Assembly: GCA_937934595.1 (NCBI GenBank)
Contig: CALGZA010000018.1
Coordinates: forward strand, 1 to 64,000
Reading direction: 5' to 3'
DNA: 64,000 nucleotides
Origin: an uncultured Verrucomicrobiales bacterium
GTDB lineage: Bacteria > Verrucomicrobiota > Verrucomicrobiia > Verrucomicrobiales > Akkermansiaceae
This document shows, piece after piece, positions 8,357 through 16,699 of the stretch. Position 1 is the stretch's first letter. Every line of letters starts with the position of its first letter. The translations under genes and the position numbers were made by a program. The notes under the pieces are model-generated. The model ran no database searches. It was not told where the DNA came from and saw nothing but the letters and a program-made list of their open reading frames with translations.

Positions 8357-9517
8357 TATAGGTAGTCAGTATCTTTCAATGCTCTTAGCTGGCGCTTTGG
8401 CAGACTCTTCTTTTTTCGCCTTCTGTTTATAAATTCCACTGATTTAAAGCCATCCGTCTCATCGCAGCATAGTTTTTCACCGAGTTTTTTTCTTTAGTTT
8501 GATTGGCGTCTTCTTTGAAAAAGTTATCGAGTATCCAGTGTGAATTATCCTCTATTCTCCAGTGGTCACGTATGAAGTTTTGTATCGCCATGGCTCCTTA
8601 GCTTCTAAGGCTACTCATGTAGTAGCTCGTTTCTGAATGCGTTTGGTTATCTTTGCCTATCACATCTCGCTGCACCATGATGATGCTGTTTAGGTTCTCC
8701 TAGCGCTCACGGATACTTATGTCCATCCAATCTAGGTTGTGGCAGACGACTATTTGTCTCTTACTAAGGCGACCGTGGGAGTTTTCTACATCTTTAGCGT
8801 AACTCTAATGACCTGAGCTTACTTCTGCTAGATTTAGTTGTCTGCTAGCATATTCAAATTGGCCAGAAATTTTTCATTATAGAGTGCTTTTTGATTTTCT
8901 TTAACTACTGGGGCGTAATCGCCTCTTTTATCTATTATTTTCTTAGCAATAGCGGCTTGACTCCCTATGGCATCTATGGTGACTACACTACCTTCAATAT
9001 CAAGCAACTCGAGAAGTTCTGGTATTGCTGTTATTTCGTTACTTTTTTCTGACACTATGACTTGAGCAAGTGTGATGCCTTCGTCACACGCCCAAGCACT
9101 AACAGAATGAACATGCTTCTGATCTTGATCTCTACTACCTCTTAAAACTTTACCATCAATGGCAATATGGTGATTAATGCCTTTGTAGTCTAGGGCATCA
9201 AGATGTTGTGCTATACATTGGGAAAATTTATTAGACTCAATAGCTTGGAAGATTCTCGAGAAGGTATTGTAGCTAGGGATTCCATTAGGTAGAGGGAGGT
9301 ATTTTTTGAACCACTTTTTTTGTAGATTGCAGAACTCTTCCATGAGTTCATAGGAGTTGATACCACAGAGTATTGATACAAATACCATAAAGATAACTTC
9401 ACCAAAATGATGGCGGATAATACCAGTAGGATGGCGCAGGTCTGCTAGACCTTCAAAAGCTGTTAGATTTTTAGTAAAACCTAGAGAATAGTCAATTTTG
9501 TTTGCATTACGTGGCAT
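8357..9517 (-). pseudogene. ISAs1-family transposase, disrupted in the C-terminal half
   Basis: The first 227 codons (9517-8834) are open and typical of ISAs1/H-repeat transposases: 'LADLRHPTGIIRHHFGEVIFM', 'IAIDGKVLRGSRD', 'VVTIDAIGSQAAIAKKIIDK'. After TAA at 8834 the remaining domain is still recognisable in shifting frames with stops, for example a block like YYMSSLR, then HWRIEDNSHWILDNFF and AAMRRMALNQ, ending near 8357. Intact members are about 370 residues. The copy is therefore inactive. No clear terminal inverted repeats were found by eye. Confidence 0.8.
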
Positions 9518-9526
9518 CTCTTCATG

Positions 9527-9864
9527 GTAAAGTGCCTATATACAGCGTACAAGCCTAAATTGACACTATATGATGTTTGTCCCGAATGTAAAAGCCCTGA
9601 GGCAATTGCGCACTCTTTCCTGTTGCTCTTTATTCAGTCTGCAACCAGAACCTTTAGGTCTACTGGCAGAATTCCCTTCACTTTTAGGCCTTTTGCTCCA
9701 AGATTCTTCCAAAGAGCGCAATATTTGGAGACAGCATTACGATGCACCCCTATCATAGTAGCTACTTCAGCATAGGTTTTACCACTATTGCGAAGTTTAA
9801 CAACGAGCTTTCTGCGATCTTCTAATTCAGCGGGGCTTAGTTTTCTAGCATCTCTTAATTCCAT
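9527..9864 (-). pseudogene. IS630-type transposase N-terminal fragment, frameshifted
   Basis: The 76-codon ORF begins MELRDARKLSPAELEDRR and contains a helix-turn-helix (GKTYAEVATMIGVHRNAVSKYCALWKNLG), as in IS630-family transposases. Near 'LKVKG' a one-base shift moves the family continuation into another frame (RPKGSGCRLNKEQQERV...). Further stops follow, and the catalytic DDE part is missing where the ISAs1 element begins. The gene was probably interrupted by the ISAs1 insertion and then decayed. Confidence 0.6.
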
Positions 9865-9907
9865 ACCTTATGATAGCAGTTTAAGTGACTACTTATTGGC
9901 TGCCTGA

Positions 9908-10228
9908 TTAATACCATCCCCTCATTTGAGCACTACCTGGATCGACACCATCCTGCAAAAGTCGCAGAGCCTCTGGAGCGAGCGGTAAGACTTCTTCTTT
10001 TCTACCATCAGGAGGCCAACTAAAGGCTTCTTCTATTGTTAGAGAATACGTAGAGGCATTGACGTTCAATTTATCCATTTTGAAGCCACAGAGGACACAT
10101 GATAGACCGTCGAAGCTTTTATGCAAATCGACATAAAGAAGGGTAGTTCGAACTTTTATAACTGATGAAGATAAATTAATCATAGCCGGTGAAACTATGG
10201 CAATTTTGAATTTAGGCCAGTAGCTCAA
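9908..10228 (-). pseudogene. Probable IS66 TnpB (Orf2) remnant with internal deletion
   Basis: The 106-residue ORF contains INLSSSVIKVRTTLLYVDLHKSFDGLSCVL, resembling the start of IS66 TnpB (family motif 'DMRKSFDGL'). Its end, LPLAPEALRLLQDGVDP, resembles the TnpB C-terminus. The central part is missing, so the two ends appear to have been joined by deletion. No TnpA or TnpC partner is nearby. Confidence 0.5.
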
Positions 10229-10339
10229 TTTAAGGACGCTTACGGAACAACATCAAAACCCGCGCTACCACCAGTCACAAAGACTCTATCTAAAAGCCCA
10301 TCATGACAGAACACAATCATAGACATCACAGAACCAATC

Positions 10340-11182
10340 CTAGGACATATTAACCACTAACCGCACACCATCCCTCTCCAACAAAACCTTCCGCTCTTTA
10401 TAAAGCTGCCCAAGAGCCTTCTTATACGTTTTCTTACTCACACCAAACATTGCCTGTATAGACAAAGCATCACTCTTATCACCCACTCCAATAAAGCCCC
10501 CCTCCTGAGACAACCTACTCATAATCTGCTCCGCTAAAGTCCCCACCTTCTCAGCACCAGGCTTATGCAAAATAACATCCACCTTATCATCATCGCGTAA
10601 ACCAAGAACATAACCCTTAAGCTTATCCCCTATCGTTACTGGCTGAAAAATCTGATCATGATATATCATCCCCCAGTGCGTCCCCTCCACTATCACATTA
10701 TAACCATTGGAAGACCGCCTCACCACCAGAAGACCTACCTGCTCATCTTCCAGAAACGTCCTCCTATCTTTACCTAAAAACCTACCAAGCTTAGTAGTAG
10801 CCGCCAACCTGCCCGACTCCTCATCCACATAAGCACGCACCATCACACTCAACCCCTCACTAACCTTCCTCTTCTGCTCTCCAAAAGGCAACATCAGATC
10901 CTTACTCAGCCCCCAGTCCAGAAAAGCCCCCGCCTTATTAACCTGCACCACCCTTAAAACTGCACACTCACCTACAACAATCTTAGGCTCCTTAGTCGTT
11001 GCTATCAAGCGGTCTTCAGAATCATTATAAATAAAAACCCTCACCCATGCACCCACCTCCAAACCACGCCCACCCTCATACGTAGGCAATAAAATTTCTC
11101 CATCCTCATGACCGTCCAGATAAACACCACGCTCCTCTAGCCTCACAACCTCTAAACTATTCCATATACCTAGATCAGCCAT
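10340..11182 (-). CDS. cvfB: CvfB-type S1-domain RNA-binding protein
   Basis: The 280-residue protein matches the CvfB/YitL layout. Tandem S1-like beta domains come first ('LEERGVYLDGHEDGEILLP', 'VNKAGAFLDWGLSKDLMLPF', 'ATTKLGRFL'). A further S1-like domain follows, then a C-terminal winged helix ('ALSIQAMFGVSKKTYKKALGQLYKERKV'). CvfB binds RNA and influences virulence or translation-related regulation in Firmicutes; the role here is inferred. The start codon overlaps the upstream stop by one base (TAATG), implying translational coupling to the kinase-like gene. Confidence 0.85.
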   Translation of the reverse strand: MADLGIWNSLEVVRLEERGVYLDGHEDGEILLPTYEGGRGLEVGAWVRVFIYNDSEDRLIATTKEPKIVVGECAVLRVVQVNKAGAFLDWGLSKDLMLPFGEQKRKVSEGLSVMVRAYVDEESGRLAATTKLGRFLGKDRRTFLEDEQVGLLVVRRSSNGYNVIVEGTHWGMIYHDQIFQPVTIGDKLKGYVLGLRDDDKVDVILHKPGAEKVGTLAEQIMSRLSQEGGFIGVGDKSDALSIQAMFGVSKKTYKKALGQLYKERKVLLERDGVRLVVNMS

Positions 11183-12060
11183 TATGATTCAGCGTCAAAT
11201 ATTGAAGCCATACTCTGTGGCATAACCCTTACCCCACCACCATCGACCATCTCAGAATCACCAGGCATCATCGCTAAAGCCTCACTAACTGACTGCGGCC
11301 TATCCTCCCACTTAGGACTCATCAACTTATACATCCAGTCCCTAAAAGAACTTGGAATCCCTCCTCTATAACCACTCACATAAGGTAACTCCCCCACCTT
11401 ATGCTTAGCCAAAGCCACAGCCAATGGCAAATCCGCCAATGGATGACAATCAGCAAGCATCGCATAACAAAGCTGACCAATCATAAACAAACTAGTAACC
11501 TCCCCCCTAGGCTGCCCTTCACATAACTCCGGCGCCGCAAACGCGGGCGCTATCATCAACGCCCCAGTATCACCACCATGAATCAACGGCAGAAGCTTAC
11601 TATAACCAACATCCGTCATAAGAAAATGCTTACGCCCACTTGCCTTCACATGCACCAAAACAGATGACAACCTAAAATGATAATGAAAGAAACCAATGTG
11701 CCTCAACTCACCCAAAGTCTCTAACAACTGCTCCGCCATAAAATGAACATCAGCTATGCTAAACTCCTTCCTCCCCAATAAACTCTCCAGCGTCAGCCCC
11801 TTCACAGACTCAGAAACCAAATAAGCAAAATCCCCATCTATACCAGCATCCAAGACTGACAAAACATTTGCATTCTCTATAGAAGATAGATCCTTCACAA
11901 CCCCCAAAAAATTCTTCTCAAATTCCAGCTTATCAGCAACACCAGAAATATCAAACTCCCTGAATATCACATCTCGCTTCAACAGCTTATCCTCAGCAAG
12001 ATGCACCTTACCCAAGCGACCCTCTCCAAGGCTTTCTTTGAATGTATATCGATCTATCAT
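11182..12060 (-). CDS. Serine/threonine-kinase-like protein, probable pseudokinase
   Basis: The 292-residue protein has a protein-kinase fold in order: Gly-rich loop (LGEGRLGKV), beta3 region (RDVIFREFD), catalytic-loop region (HYHFRLSSVLV), DFG-like (TDVGYSK), APE-like (AAPELCEG) and a final helical lobe. Key residues are missing. The VAIK lysine is not in place (IFREF), and the HRD aspartate and downstream lysine/asparagine of HRDLKxxN are replaced (HYHFRLSS). Only the DFG aspartate remains. It therefore probably binds rather than phosphorylates. It has no transmembrane helix or sensor domain. It is coupled to cvfB by a TAATG overlap. Confidence 0.8.
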   Translation of the reverse strand: MIDRYTFKESLGEGRLGKVHLAEDKLLKRDVIFREFDISGVADKLEFEKNFLGVVKDLSSIENANVLSVLDAGIDGDFAYLVSESVKGLTLESLLGRKEFSIADVHFMAEQLLETLGELRHIGFFHYHFRLSSVLVHVKASGRKHFLMTDVGYSKLLPLIHGGDTGALMIAPAFAAPELCEGQPRGEVTSLFMIGQLCYAMLADCHPLADLPLAVALAKHKVGELPYVSGYRGGIPSSFRDWMYKLMSPKWEDRPQSVSEALAMMPGDSEMVDGGGVRVMPQSMASIFDAES

Positions 12061-12225
12061 CGTTTTCTTTATCTACTAAAAATAAACTAATTACTATAAA
12101 ATGTAAACCTCAGACTCACAGGAAAACAAAATACCAAATACTCATTAAAAAAATCCTCCCACCAAGTAAACTCAATCACCAACTGAGCAACACCTAACCT
12201 AAGAAAATCCCTAAAGAAAAATAAA

Positions 12226-13020
12226 TCACCTCCCCTTCCCAGGCTTTACTCCACTCAACTTAGATCGATTGAAAACAATCTCATGAGCTCCTATATACCC
12301 CGTATCAACCAGCGCCTTATTCCAAGTATCTATAAGCGCAGCATTATTAAAAATATGATACGCCTTCAAAACCCACAATAAACCATCCTGCTTCTTACCA
12401 CCATGAAAACACTCCAAAGCATTCGCATAATAATAAAAAGGATTATCATCCATAAAAGTATGCAACCCTCGCGCCCTCTCCAACTCTAAAACACCCTTCC
12501 CAGAATCACCCCCAGACAAATTAGTCAGCGATACCAAATATTTAAAATCCAACAAAGGCAACCTCCTCCCACCCCTACTATCCAAAAGCCTATGAATATA
12601 CTGAATACGCTCAACAGTCTCCCTAAACCTCCCATCAAAAAAATTAACCTCCACCAAATTCATCAAAGTCGCAAAATGTGCCGGATCTATCTTAAGCACC
12701 CTCTCATAAAATACAATCGCAGAATCTACATCATGAATTTGAGCCCTGCAAATACCCTGTAACCAAATCAAATCTATATCCTCAGGAAAAATAGCCAACG
12801 CATCGCGTGATGCAATCATACACGTAAAAAAATTCTGCTTCTCATTAGCAGCAGCAGCCTTCTTCTTCAACTTCACATACTCAACCCTCTTCTCAATAGG
12901 CAAACGCCCAAACCTCTCGCCAATCTCCTTCAATCGCAGACTAACAACAGGATCCTGCGCTGACAAAAACGATGGCCTCGCCACCATCAAAATAAAAGTT
13001 AATACAGAAAGCAGCCTCAT
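12226..13020 (-). CDS. Secreted tetratricopeptide-repeat protein
   Basis: The 264-residue protein has a signal peptide (RLLSVLTFILMVARPSFLSA). Helical repeats follow, fitting TPRs: 'NFFTCMIASRDALAIFPEDIDLIW', 'DVDSAIVFYERVLKIDPAHFATLMNLVEV', 'GRFRETVERIQYI'. TPRs bind partner proteins, so a periplasmic scaffold is likely. It lies about 165 bases upstream of the kinase-like gene on the same strand and may belong to the same unit. The exact function is unknown. Confidence 0.75.
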   Translation of the reverse strand: MRLLSVLTFILMVARPSFLSAQDPVVSLRLKEIGERFGRLPIEKRVEYVKLKKKAAAANEKQNFFTCMIASRDALAIFPEDIDLIWLQGICRAQIHDVDSAIVFYERVLKIDPAHFATLMNLVEVNFFDGRFRETVERIQYIHRLLDSRGGRRLPLLDFKYLVSLTNLSGGDSGKGVLELERARGLHTFMDDNPFYYYANALECFHGGKKQDGLLWVLKAYHIFNNAALIDTWNKALVDTGYIGAHEIVFNRSKLSGVKPGKGR

Positions 13021-13253
13021 AGGTTTAATGATTTAGATCACTAACTAATATAGATACCTTAATAATGTCAAGTATCAACCCACACAAACACAAAACATAA
13101 AACACAAAATATAATCCAAAACACTACCCTAAACTATACCTAAGCCTTACATAGCAATAATTAAGAACCAATCTATCCAACCTAAATATCAAAAAAATCA
13201 CTAGCACAACAAACCTCTCAACATAAAAAAACACCAAAGAAATCAATTTTATT

Positions 13254-13281
13254 TTGACAGATCACCCGCCTCTGCTACGTT
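13254..13281 (+). promoter_or_regulatory. Promoter of the trnT-tuf-trnW-secE-nusG-rplK unit
   Basis: Consensus TTGACA (13254-13259), a 16-base spacer and TACGTT (13276-13281) lie about 65 bases upstream of tRNA-Thr. This is the only strong promoter-like pair in the 327-base gap between the divergent TPR gene and the tRNA. The rest of that gap is AT-rich and shows no gene. Confidence 0.6.
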
Positions 13282-13347
13282 CCGCCCGCCTGTCAGTAGG
13301 TTAACTACTCGACAAGTAACCAGTATTAATAGCAATTACAACGTTAC

Positions 13348-13422
13348 GCTCTTGTAGCTCAGGGGTAGAGCACATCCTTGGTAAGGATGAAGTCGGCGGT
13401 TCAAATCCGCCCAAGAGCTCCA
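13348..13422 (+). tRNA. trnT: tRNA-Thr (anticodon GGT)
   Basis: All arms fold: acceptor GCTCTTG/CAAGAGC, D stem GCTC/GAGC, anticodon stem CATCC/GGATG with loop TTGGTAA (anticodon GGT), T stem GGCGG/CCGCC with TTCAAAT, discriminator T and an encoded CCA. Placement of a tRNA-Thr directly before tuf resembles thrT-tufB in E. coli. Confidence 0.97.
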
Positions 13423-13511
13423 GCGTAATCGTAATCATATTAATAAATATCCAGCTCAGCAAAATAATTTGCTGAGCCTAATTAAAGCGCAAAAAAGAAA
13501 AATAAAATATT

Positions 13512-14696
13512 ATGGCTAAAGAAGCATTCGAAAGAAACAAGCCGCACGTTAACGTTGGTACTATCGGACACGTTGACCACGGCAAAACAACTCTTACAGC
13601 AGCTATCACCAACACTCTCGCAGAGGCAGGTGGTGCAGTAGCTAAAGCATACGACGAAATCGACGGTGCACCAGAAGAGCGTGAGCGTGGAATCACCATC
13701 TCAACAGCTCACGTTGAGTATGAGACAGAGACTCGCCACTACGCACACGTTGACTGCCCAGGACACGCTGACTACGTTAAAAACATGATCACAGGTGCAG
13801 CACAAATGGACGGAGCTATCCTCGTTTGTTCAGCAGCTGACGGCCCTATGCCTCAGACTCGTGAGCACATCCTACTTGCTCGTCAGGTCGGTGTTCCAGC
13901 TATCGTAGTTTTCCTAAACAAAGTTGACCAAGTCGACGACGAGGAACTCCTCGAGCTCGTTGAAATGGAAATCCGTGAACTCCTCGACATGTATGAGTTC
14001 CCAGGAGACGACATCCCCGTCATCATGGGATCAGCTCTCAAAGCTCTCGAAGGTGACGCTACTCACAGAGAGAACATCCACAAACTTATGGCAGCTGTTG
14101 ACAGCTACATCCCTGAGCCAGAACGCCCAGTTGATCAGCCATTCCTAATGCCTGTTGAAGACGTATTCAACATCTCAGGCCGTGGAACCGTTCTCACAGG
14201 ACGTATCGAGCGTGGAATCATCAAGAAGATGGAAGAAGTTGAAATCGTAGGTATCAAAGAAACTGCAAAGACAACTATCACAGACATCGAAATGTTCCGT
14301 AAATTCCTCGATGAAGGTCGTGCAGGTGAAAACGTAGGTCTCCTCGTTCGTGGTCTTAAAAAAGACGACGTAGAGCGTGGCCAGGTTGTTGTTAAGCCAG
14401 GAACCGTTACTCCACACGCTAAATTCATCGCTGAAACATACGTTCTATCTAAAGACGAAGGTGGTCGCCACACACCATTCTTCTCAAACTACCGTCCTCA
14501 GTTCTACTTCAGAACAACTGACGTTACAGGCTCTATCAAACTCCCAGAAGGTGTTGAGATGGTAATGCCTGGTGACAACGTTGAAATGGAAGTTGAACTC
14601 ATCACCAAGATCGCTATGGAGAAGCGCATGCGCTTCGCTATACGTGAAGGTGGCCGCACAGTAGGTGCTGGACGTGTAGCTGACATCCTAGACTAA
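13512..14696 (+). CDS. tuf: Elongation factor Tu
   Basis: The 394-residue protein has full-length EF-Tu features: G1 [11 protein letters not shown]2 region RGITIS, G3 DCPGHADY, G4 NKVD, G5 SALK, then beta-barrel domains 2 and 3 ending [10 protein letters not shown]. It delivers aminoacyl-tRNA to the ribosome in the cytosol. Codon use is less C-biased than in neighbouring genes, as expected for very high expression. The upstream region is A-rich without a clear Shine-Dalgarno sequence. It is probably co-transcribed with trnT upstream and trnW-secE-nusG-rplK downstream. Confidence 0.98.
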   Translation: MAKEAFERNKPHVNVGTIGHVDHGKTTLTAAITNTLAEAGGAVAKAYDEIDGAPEERERGITISTAHVEYETETRHYAHVDCPGHADYVKNMITGAAQMDGAILVCSAADGPMPQTREHILLARQVGVPAIVVFLNKVDQVDDEELLELVEMEIRELLDMYEFPGDDIPVIMGSALKALEGDATHRENIHKLMAAVDSYIPEPERPVDQPFLMPVEDVFNISGRGTVLTGRIERGIIKKMEEVEIVGIKETAKTTITDIEMFRKFLDEGRAGENVGLLVRGLKKDDVERGQVVVKPGTVTPHAKFIAETYVLSKDEGGRHTPFFSNYRPQFYFRTTDVTGSIKLPEGVEMVMPGDNVEMEVELITKIAMEKRMRFAIREGGRTVGAGRVADILD

Positions 14697-14735
14697 TTGA
14701 GTAATTATTCTAGAATCAAAAAAAAGCTAACACTT

Positions 14736-14834
14736 TTTTAATGCGCTAGGTTTCAGCACGTTATATCGCTGAAAACTGGATTTCGAGGGTGCTTCAAGTT
14801 TTAATGCTTGAAGTACCCTTAAATCGCATTAAAA
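14736..14834 (+). ncRNA. Predicted structured RNA element between tuf and trnW
   Basis: The spacer can fold into a closed three-stem structure. A perfect 10-bp outer stem pairs TTTTAATGCG (14736-14745) with CGCATTAAAA (14825-14834). It encloses a 7-bp hairpin, TTTCAGC/GCTGAAA (14751-14774). It also encloses a 13-bp hairpin with one G-U pair, AGGGTGCTTCAAG/CTTGAAGTACCCT (14786-14819). No U-tract follows either hairpin, so simple termination is not indicated. It could be a leader, a processing signal or a small RNA. The class is not recognised and function is inferred only from the pairing. Confidence 0.45.
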
Positions 14835-14916
14835 CAACTGCCCATCTGGTTCTGAAAAACTTCAAATCAAATTGGCGAAAATAAATAACAAGGAGTAGTA
14901 AATAAAAGTAACAAAC

Positions 14917-14992
14917 AGGGCCGTAGCTCAATTGGTAGAGTAGTGGTTTCCAAAACCATTGGTTGTGAGTTCGAGTCTCTCCGGCCCTGCCA
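14917..14992 (+). tRNA. trnW: tRNA-Trp (anticodon CCA)
   Basis: Acceptor AGGGCCG/CGGCCCT, D arm GCTC...GAGT, anticodon stem GTGGT/ACCAT with loop TTCCAAA (anticodon CCA), T arm GTGAG-TTCGAGT-CTCTC, discriminator G and an encoded CCA. The position between tuf and secE is the classic one. Confidence 0.97.
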
Positions 14993-15022
14993 CTCCTTAC
15001 ATTTAAATAACAAAAAAATAAC

Positions 15023-15250
15023 ATGTTTCAGAAGATTTCAACATTCATAGGCGAAGTAAGAGGAGAACTCCGCAAGGCAAGCTGGCCTTGGGATCCAGAT
15101 CCAAAAGCCAAAGGCCTCAAAAAATACAAAGAGCTCATAGACTCTACAGTAGTAGTCATGATCGCCATTGTATTACTAGCAGGTTTCGTTGCCATCTCTG
15201 ACCTACTCTTATCCAATGCTATCCAACTCATCTCAAAGAGCTTTAGCTAA
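15023..15250 (+). CDS. secE: Preprotein translocase subunit SecE
   Basis: The 75-residue protein has the SecE amphipathic segment (EVRGELRKASWPWD) and one C-terminal membrane helix (STVVVMIAIVLLAGFVAISDLLL). It clamps SecY in the inner-membrane translocon. Size and position (trnW-secE-nusG) fit the family. It carries a short insert (DPDPKAKGLKKYK) between the amphipathic and membrane helices. Confidence 0.95.
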   Translation: MFQKISTFIGEVRGELRKASWPWDPDPKAKGLKKYKELIDSTVVVMIAIVLLAGFVAISDLLLSNAIQLISKSFS

Positions 15251-15310
15251 ACAACACCAAAGCAAATACTGCTTTAAACTTTCTATCAAACGATAATTTA
15301 ACACAACCAA

Positions 15311-15886
15311 ATGCCAAAAATCCCACCACCTAACAAACAATGGTATGTAGTCCACGTCCTCTCCGGTCAAGAGCAGCGCGTTCGTGACCGCATCCTGCGT
15401 ATGGTAGAAACAGAAGAAATGGGAGACTATATCTTCGAAGTACTCGTTCCACAGGAATTAGTATCCGTAGTTGGCAAAGGCGGAGAGAAAAAGGAAAGAA
15501 AAAAGAAATTCTATCCCGGTTACATCATCGTAAACATGAACCTCTTCACAGAGGACAATCAACTCGTCGAAAACACCTGGTACTTCATTAAAGAAACAGA
15601 CGGCATCATAGGATTCGCAGGAACCAAAAACGAACCTATTCCTATGCGCCAACGCGAAGTAGACGCCATGCTCGCTCAAATCAAAGAGCGTGAAGAAAAC
15701 ATCCGCCCTTCCATCGCATTCCAAGTCGGAGACGAAGTCACAGTATCAGACGGCCCATTCCAGAGCCAGACAGGTATCGTAGAAGAAATAGACGAAGAAA
15801 AAGGAAAACTACGCGTGTCAGTGACCATATTCGGTCGCGCCACACCAGTAGAACTCGAATTTTGGCAGGTAGAAGCTGGTGAGTAA
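15311..15886 (+). CDS. nusG: Transcription termination/antitermination factor NusG
   Basis: The 191-residue protein has an NGN domain ('KQWYVVHVLSGQEQRVRDRI', 'FYPGYIIVNM') and a C-terminal KOW domain ('FQVGDEVTVSDGPFQSQTGIV'). It binds RNA polymerase and links it to Rho or the ribosome. Start and length match the usual form. It is followed by rplK after 58 bases. Confidence 0.97.
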   Translation: MPKIPPPNKQWYVVHVLSGQEQRVRDRILRMVETEEMGDYIFEVLVPQELVSVVGKGGEKKERKKKFYPGYIIVNMNLFTEDNQLVENTWYFIKETDGIIGFAGTKNEPIPMRQREVDAMLAQIKEREENIRPSIAFQVGDEVTVSDGPFQSQTGIVEEIDEEKGKLRVSVTIFGRATPVELEFWQVEAGE

Positions 15887-15944
15887 TTCATCTGCCACAC
15901 ACATCATCATCACCACATATTAACATCAAACAATTAGCAAAATC

Positions 15945-16373
15945 ATGGCTAAGGAAGTAAAACAAATTCTAAAACTCCAGATACAAGCTGGACAAGCAAA
16001 TCCGTCACCACCAGTTGGACCAGCACTCGGTCAAGCAGGCGTGAACATCATGGCCTTCTGTAAGGACTTCAACGCTCAAACTCAAGCAAAAGCAGGAGAC
16101 CTCCTGCCAGTTGAAATCACCGTATTCAAGGACAGCTCATTCACATTCATCACCAAGCAGCCACCAGCAGCAGTCCTTCTTAAGAAAGCTGCCAAGATTG
16201 CTTCTGGTTCAAGTGAACCAAACAAAGTCAAGGTAGCTAAGCTCACCAAAGAGCAACTCCTAGAAGTAGTTGCAATCAAAATGCCTGACCTCAACGCCAA
16301 TGACCCAGAAGCAGCATGCAGAATCCTCGCAGGAACATGCCGCCAAATGGGAATCACCGTTGAAGGACTCTAG
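15945..16373 (+). CDS. rplK: 50S ribosomal protein L11
   Basis: The 142-residue protein is a complete L11: '[29 protein letters not shown]' at the N-terminus and the C-terminal RNA-binding domain ending '[17 protein letters not shown]'. It binds the GTPase-associated region of 23S rRNA. Unusually, rplA does not follow: a terminator ends the operon directly after this gene, and the next genes are convergent. Confidence 0.97.
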   Translation: MAKEVKQILKLQIQAGQANPSPPVGPALGQAGVNIMAFCKDFNAQTQAKAGDLLPVEITVFKDSSFTFITKQPPAAVLLKKAAKIASGSSEPNKVKVAKLTKEQLLEVVAIKMPDLNANDPEAACRILAGTCRQMGITVEGL

Positions 16374-16398
16374 ATACAAGATCATTTAAAACTATAAA

Positions 16399-16424
16399 GA
16401 CGCATCACATGATGCGTCTTTTTT
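16399..16424 (+). terminator. Rho-independent terminator after rplK
   Basis: GACGCATC - ACAT - GATGCGTC followed by six T. It sits 25 bases after the rplK stop and separates it from the convergent genes. Confidence 0.92.
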
Positions 16425-16458
16425 GTGTACCCTTTCCAAACCTAAACCATAAAACCCA

Positions 16459-16695
16459 TCACCCCTCAGAATAAAACAAATCCAGTATCCTCGTCTCATC
16501 CGCAAAAGGATCACGGTAATAGGCCAATACATGCCTCTTTATAACCTTAAAACATATAGGCCTACCCATCAGATCCAGCTCATAGTGATCCCCCTGTGTA
16601 CCAGGAAAACACTCCAGGCGCTTCAAAAAATCCAAAACCTCAGAACCATCAGCTAAACGGCGTATCGCCATCTCAGCATCTTTATGCAGAATCAT
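16459..16695 (-). CDS. Small hypothetical protein downstream of kbl
   Basis: A 78-residue ORF (start MILHKDAEMAIRRL) begins 4 bases after the kbl stop on the same strand, so it is probably co-transcribed. The C-terminal beta pattern 'HYELDLMGRPICFKVIKRHVLAYYRDPF...ETRILDLFYSE' vaguely recalls RelE/ParE-like folds. No antitoxin partner is present, so the resemblance is not enough for a call. Function unknown. Confidence 0.5.
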   Translation of the reverse strand: MILHKDAEMAIRRLADGSEVLDFLKRLECFPGTQGDHYELDLMGRPICFKVIKRHVLAYYRDPFADETRILDLFYSEG

Positions 16696-16699
16696 AACC

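Noticed and set aside
14135-14473. 112-codon minus-strand ORF inside tuf
   Set aside because: Antisense to EF-Tu; no start context or family; a usual shadow of a highly biased gene.
13512-16424. Possible second tuf copy or translational frameshift in the operon
   Set aside because: EF-Tu, SecE, NusG and L11 are each full length with intact frames; nothing points to recoding.
16459-16695. RelE/ParE-like toxin
   Set aside because: Only a weak beta pattern and no antitoxin gene; it sits as a downstream gene of kbl.
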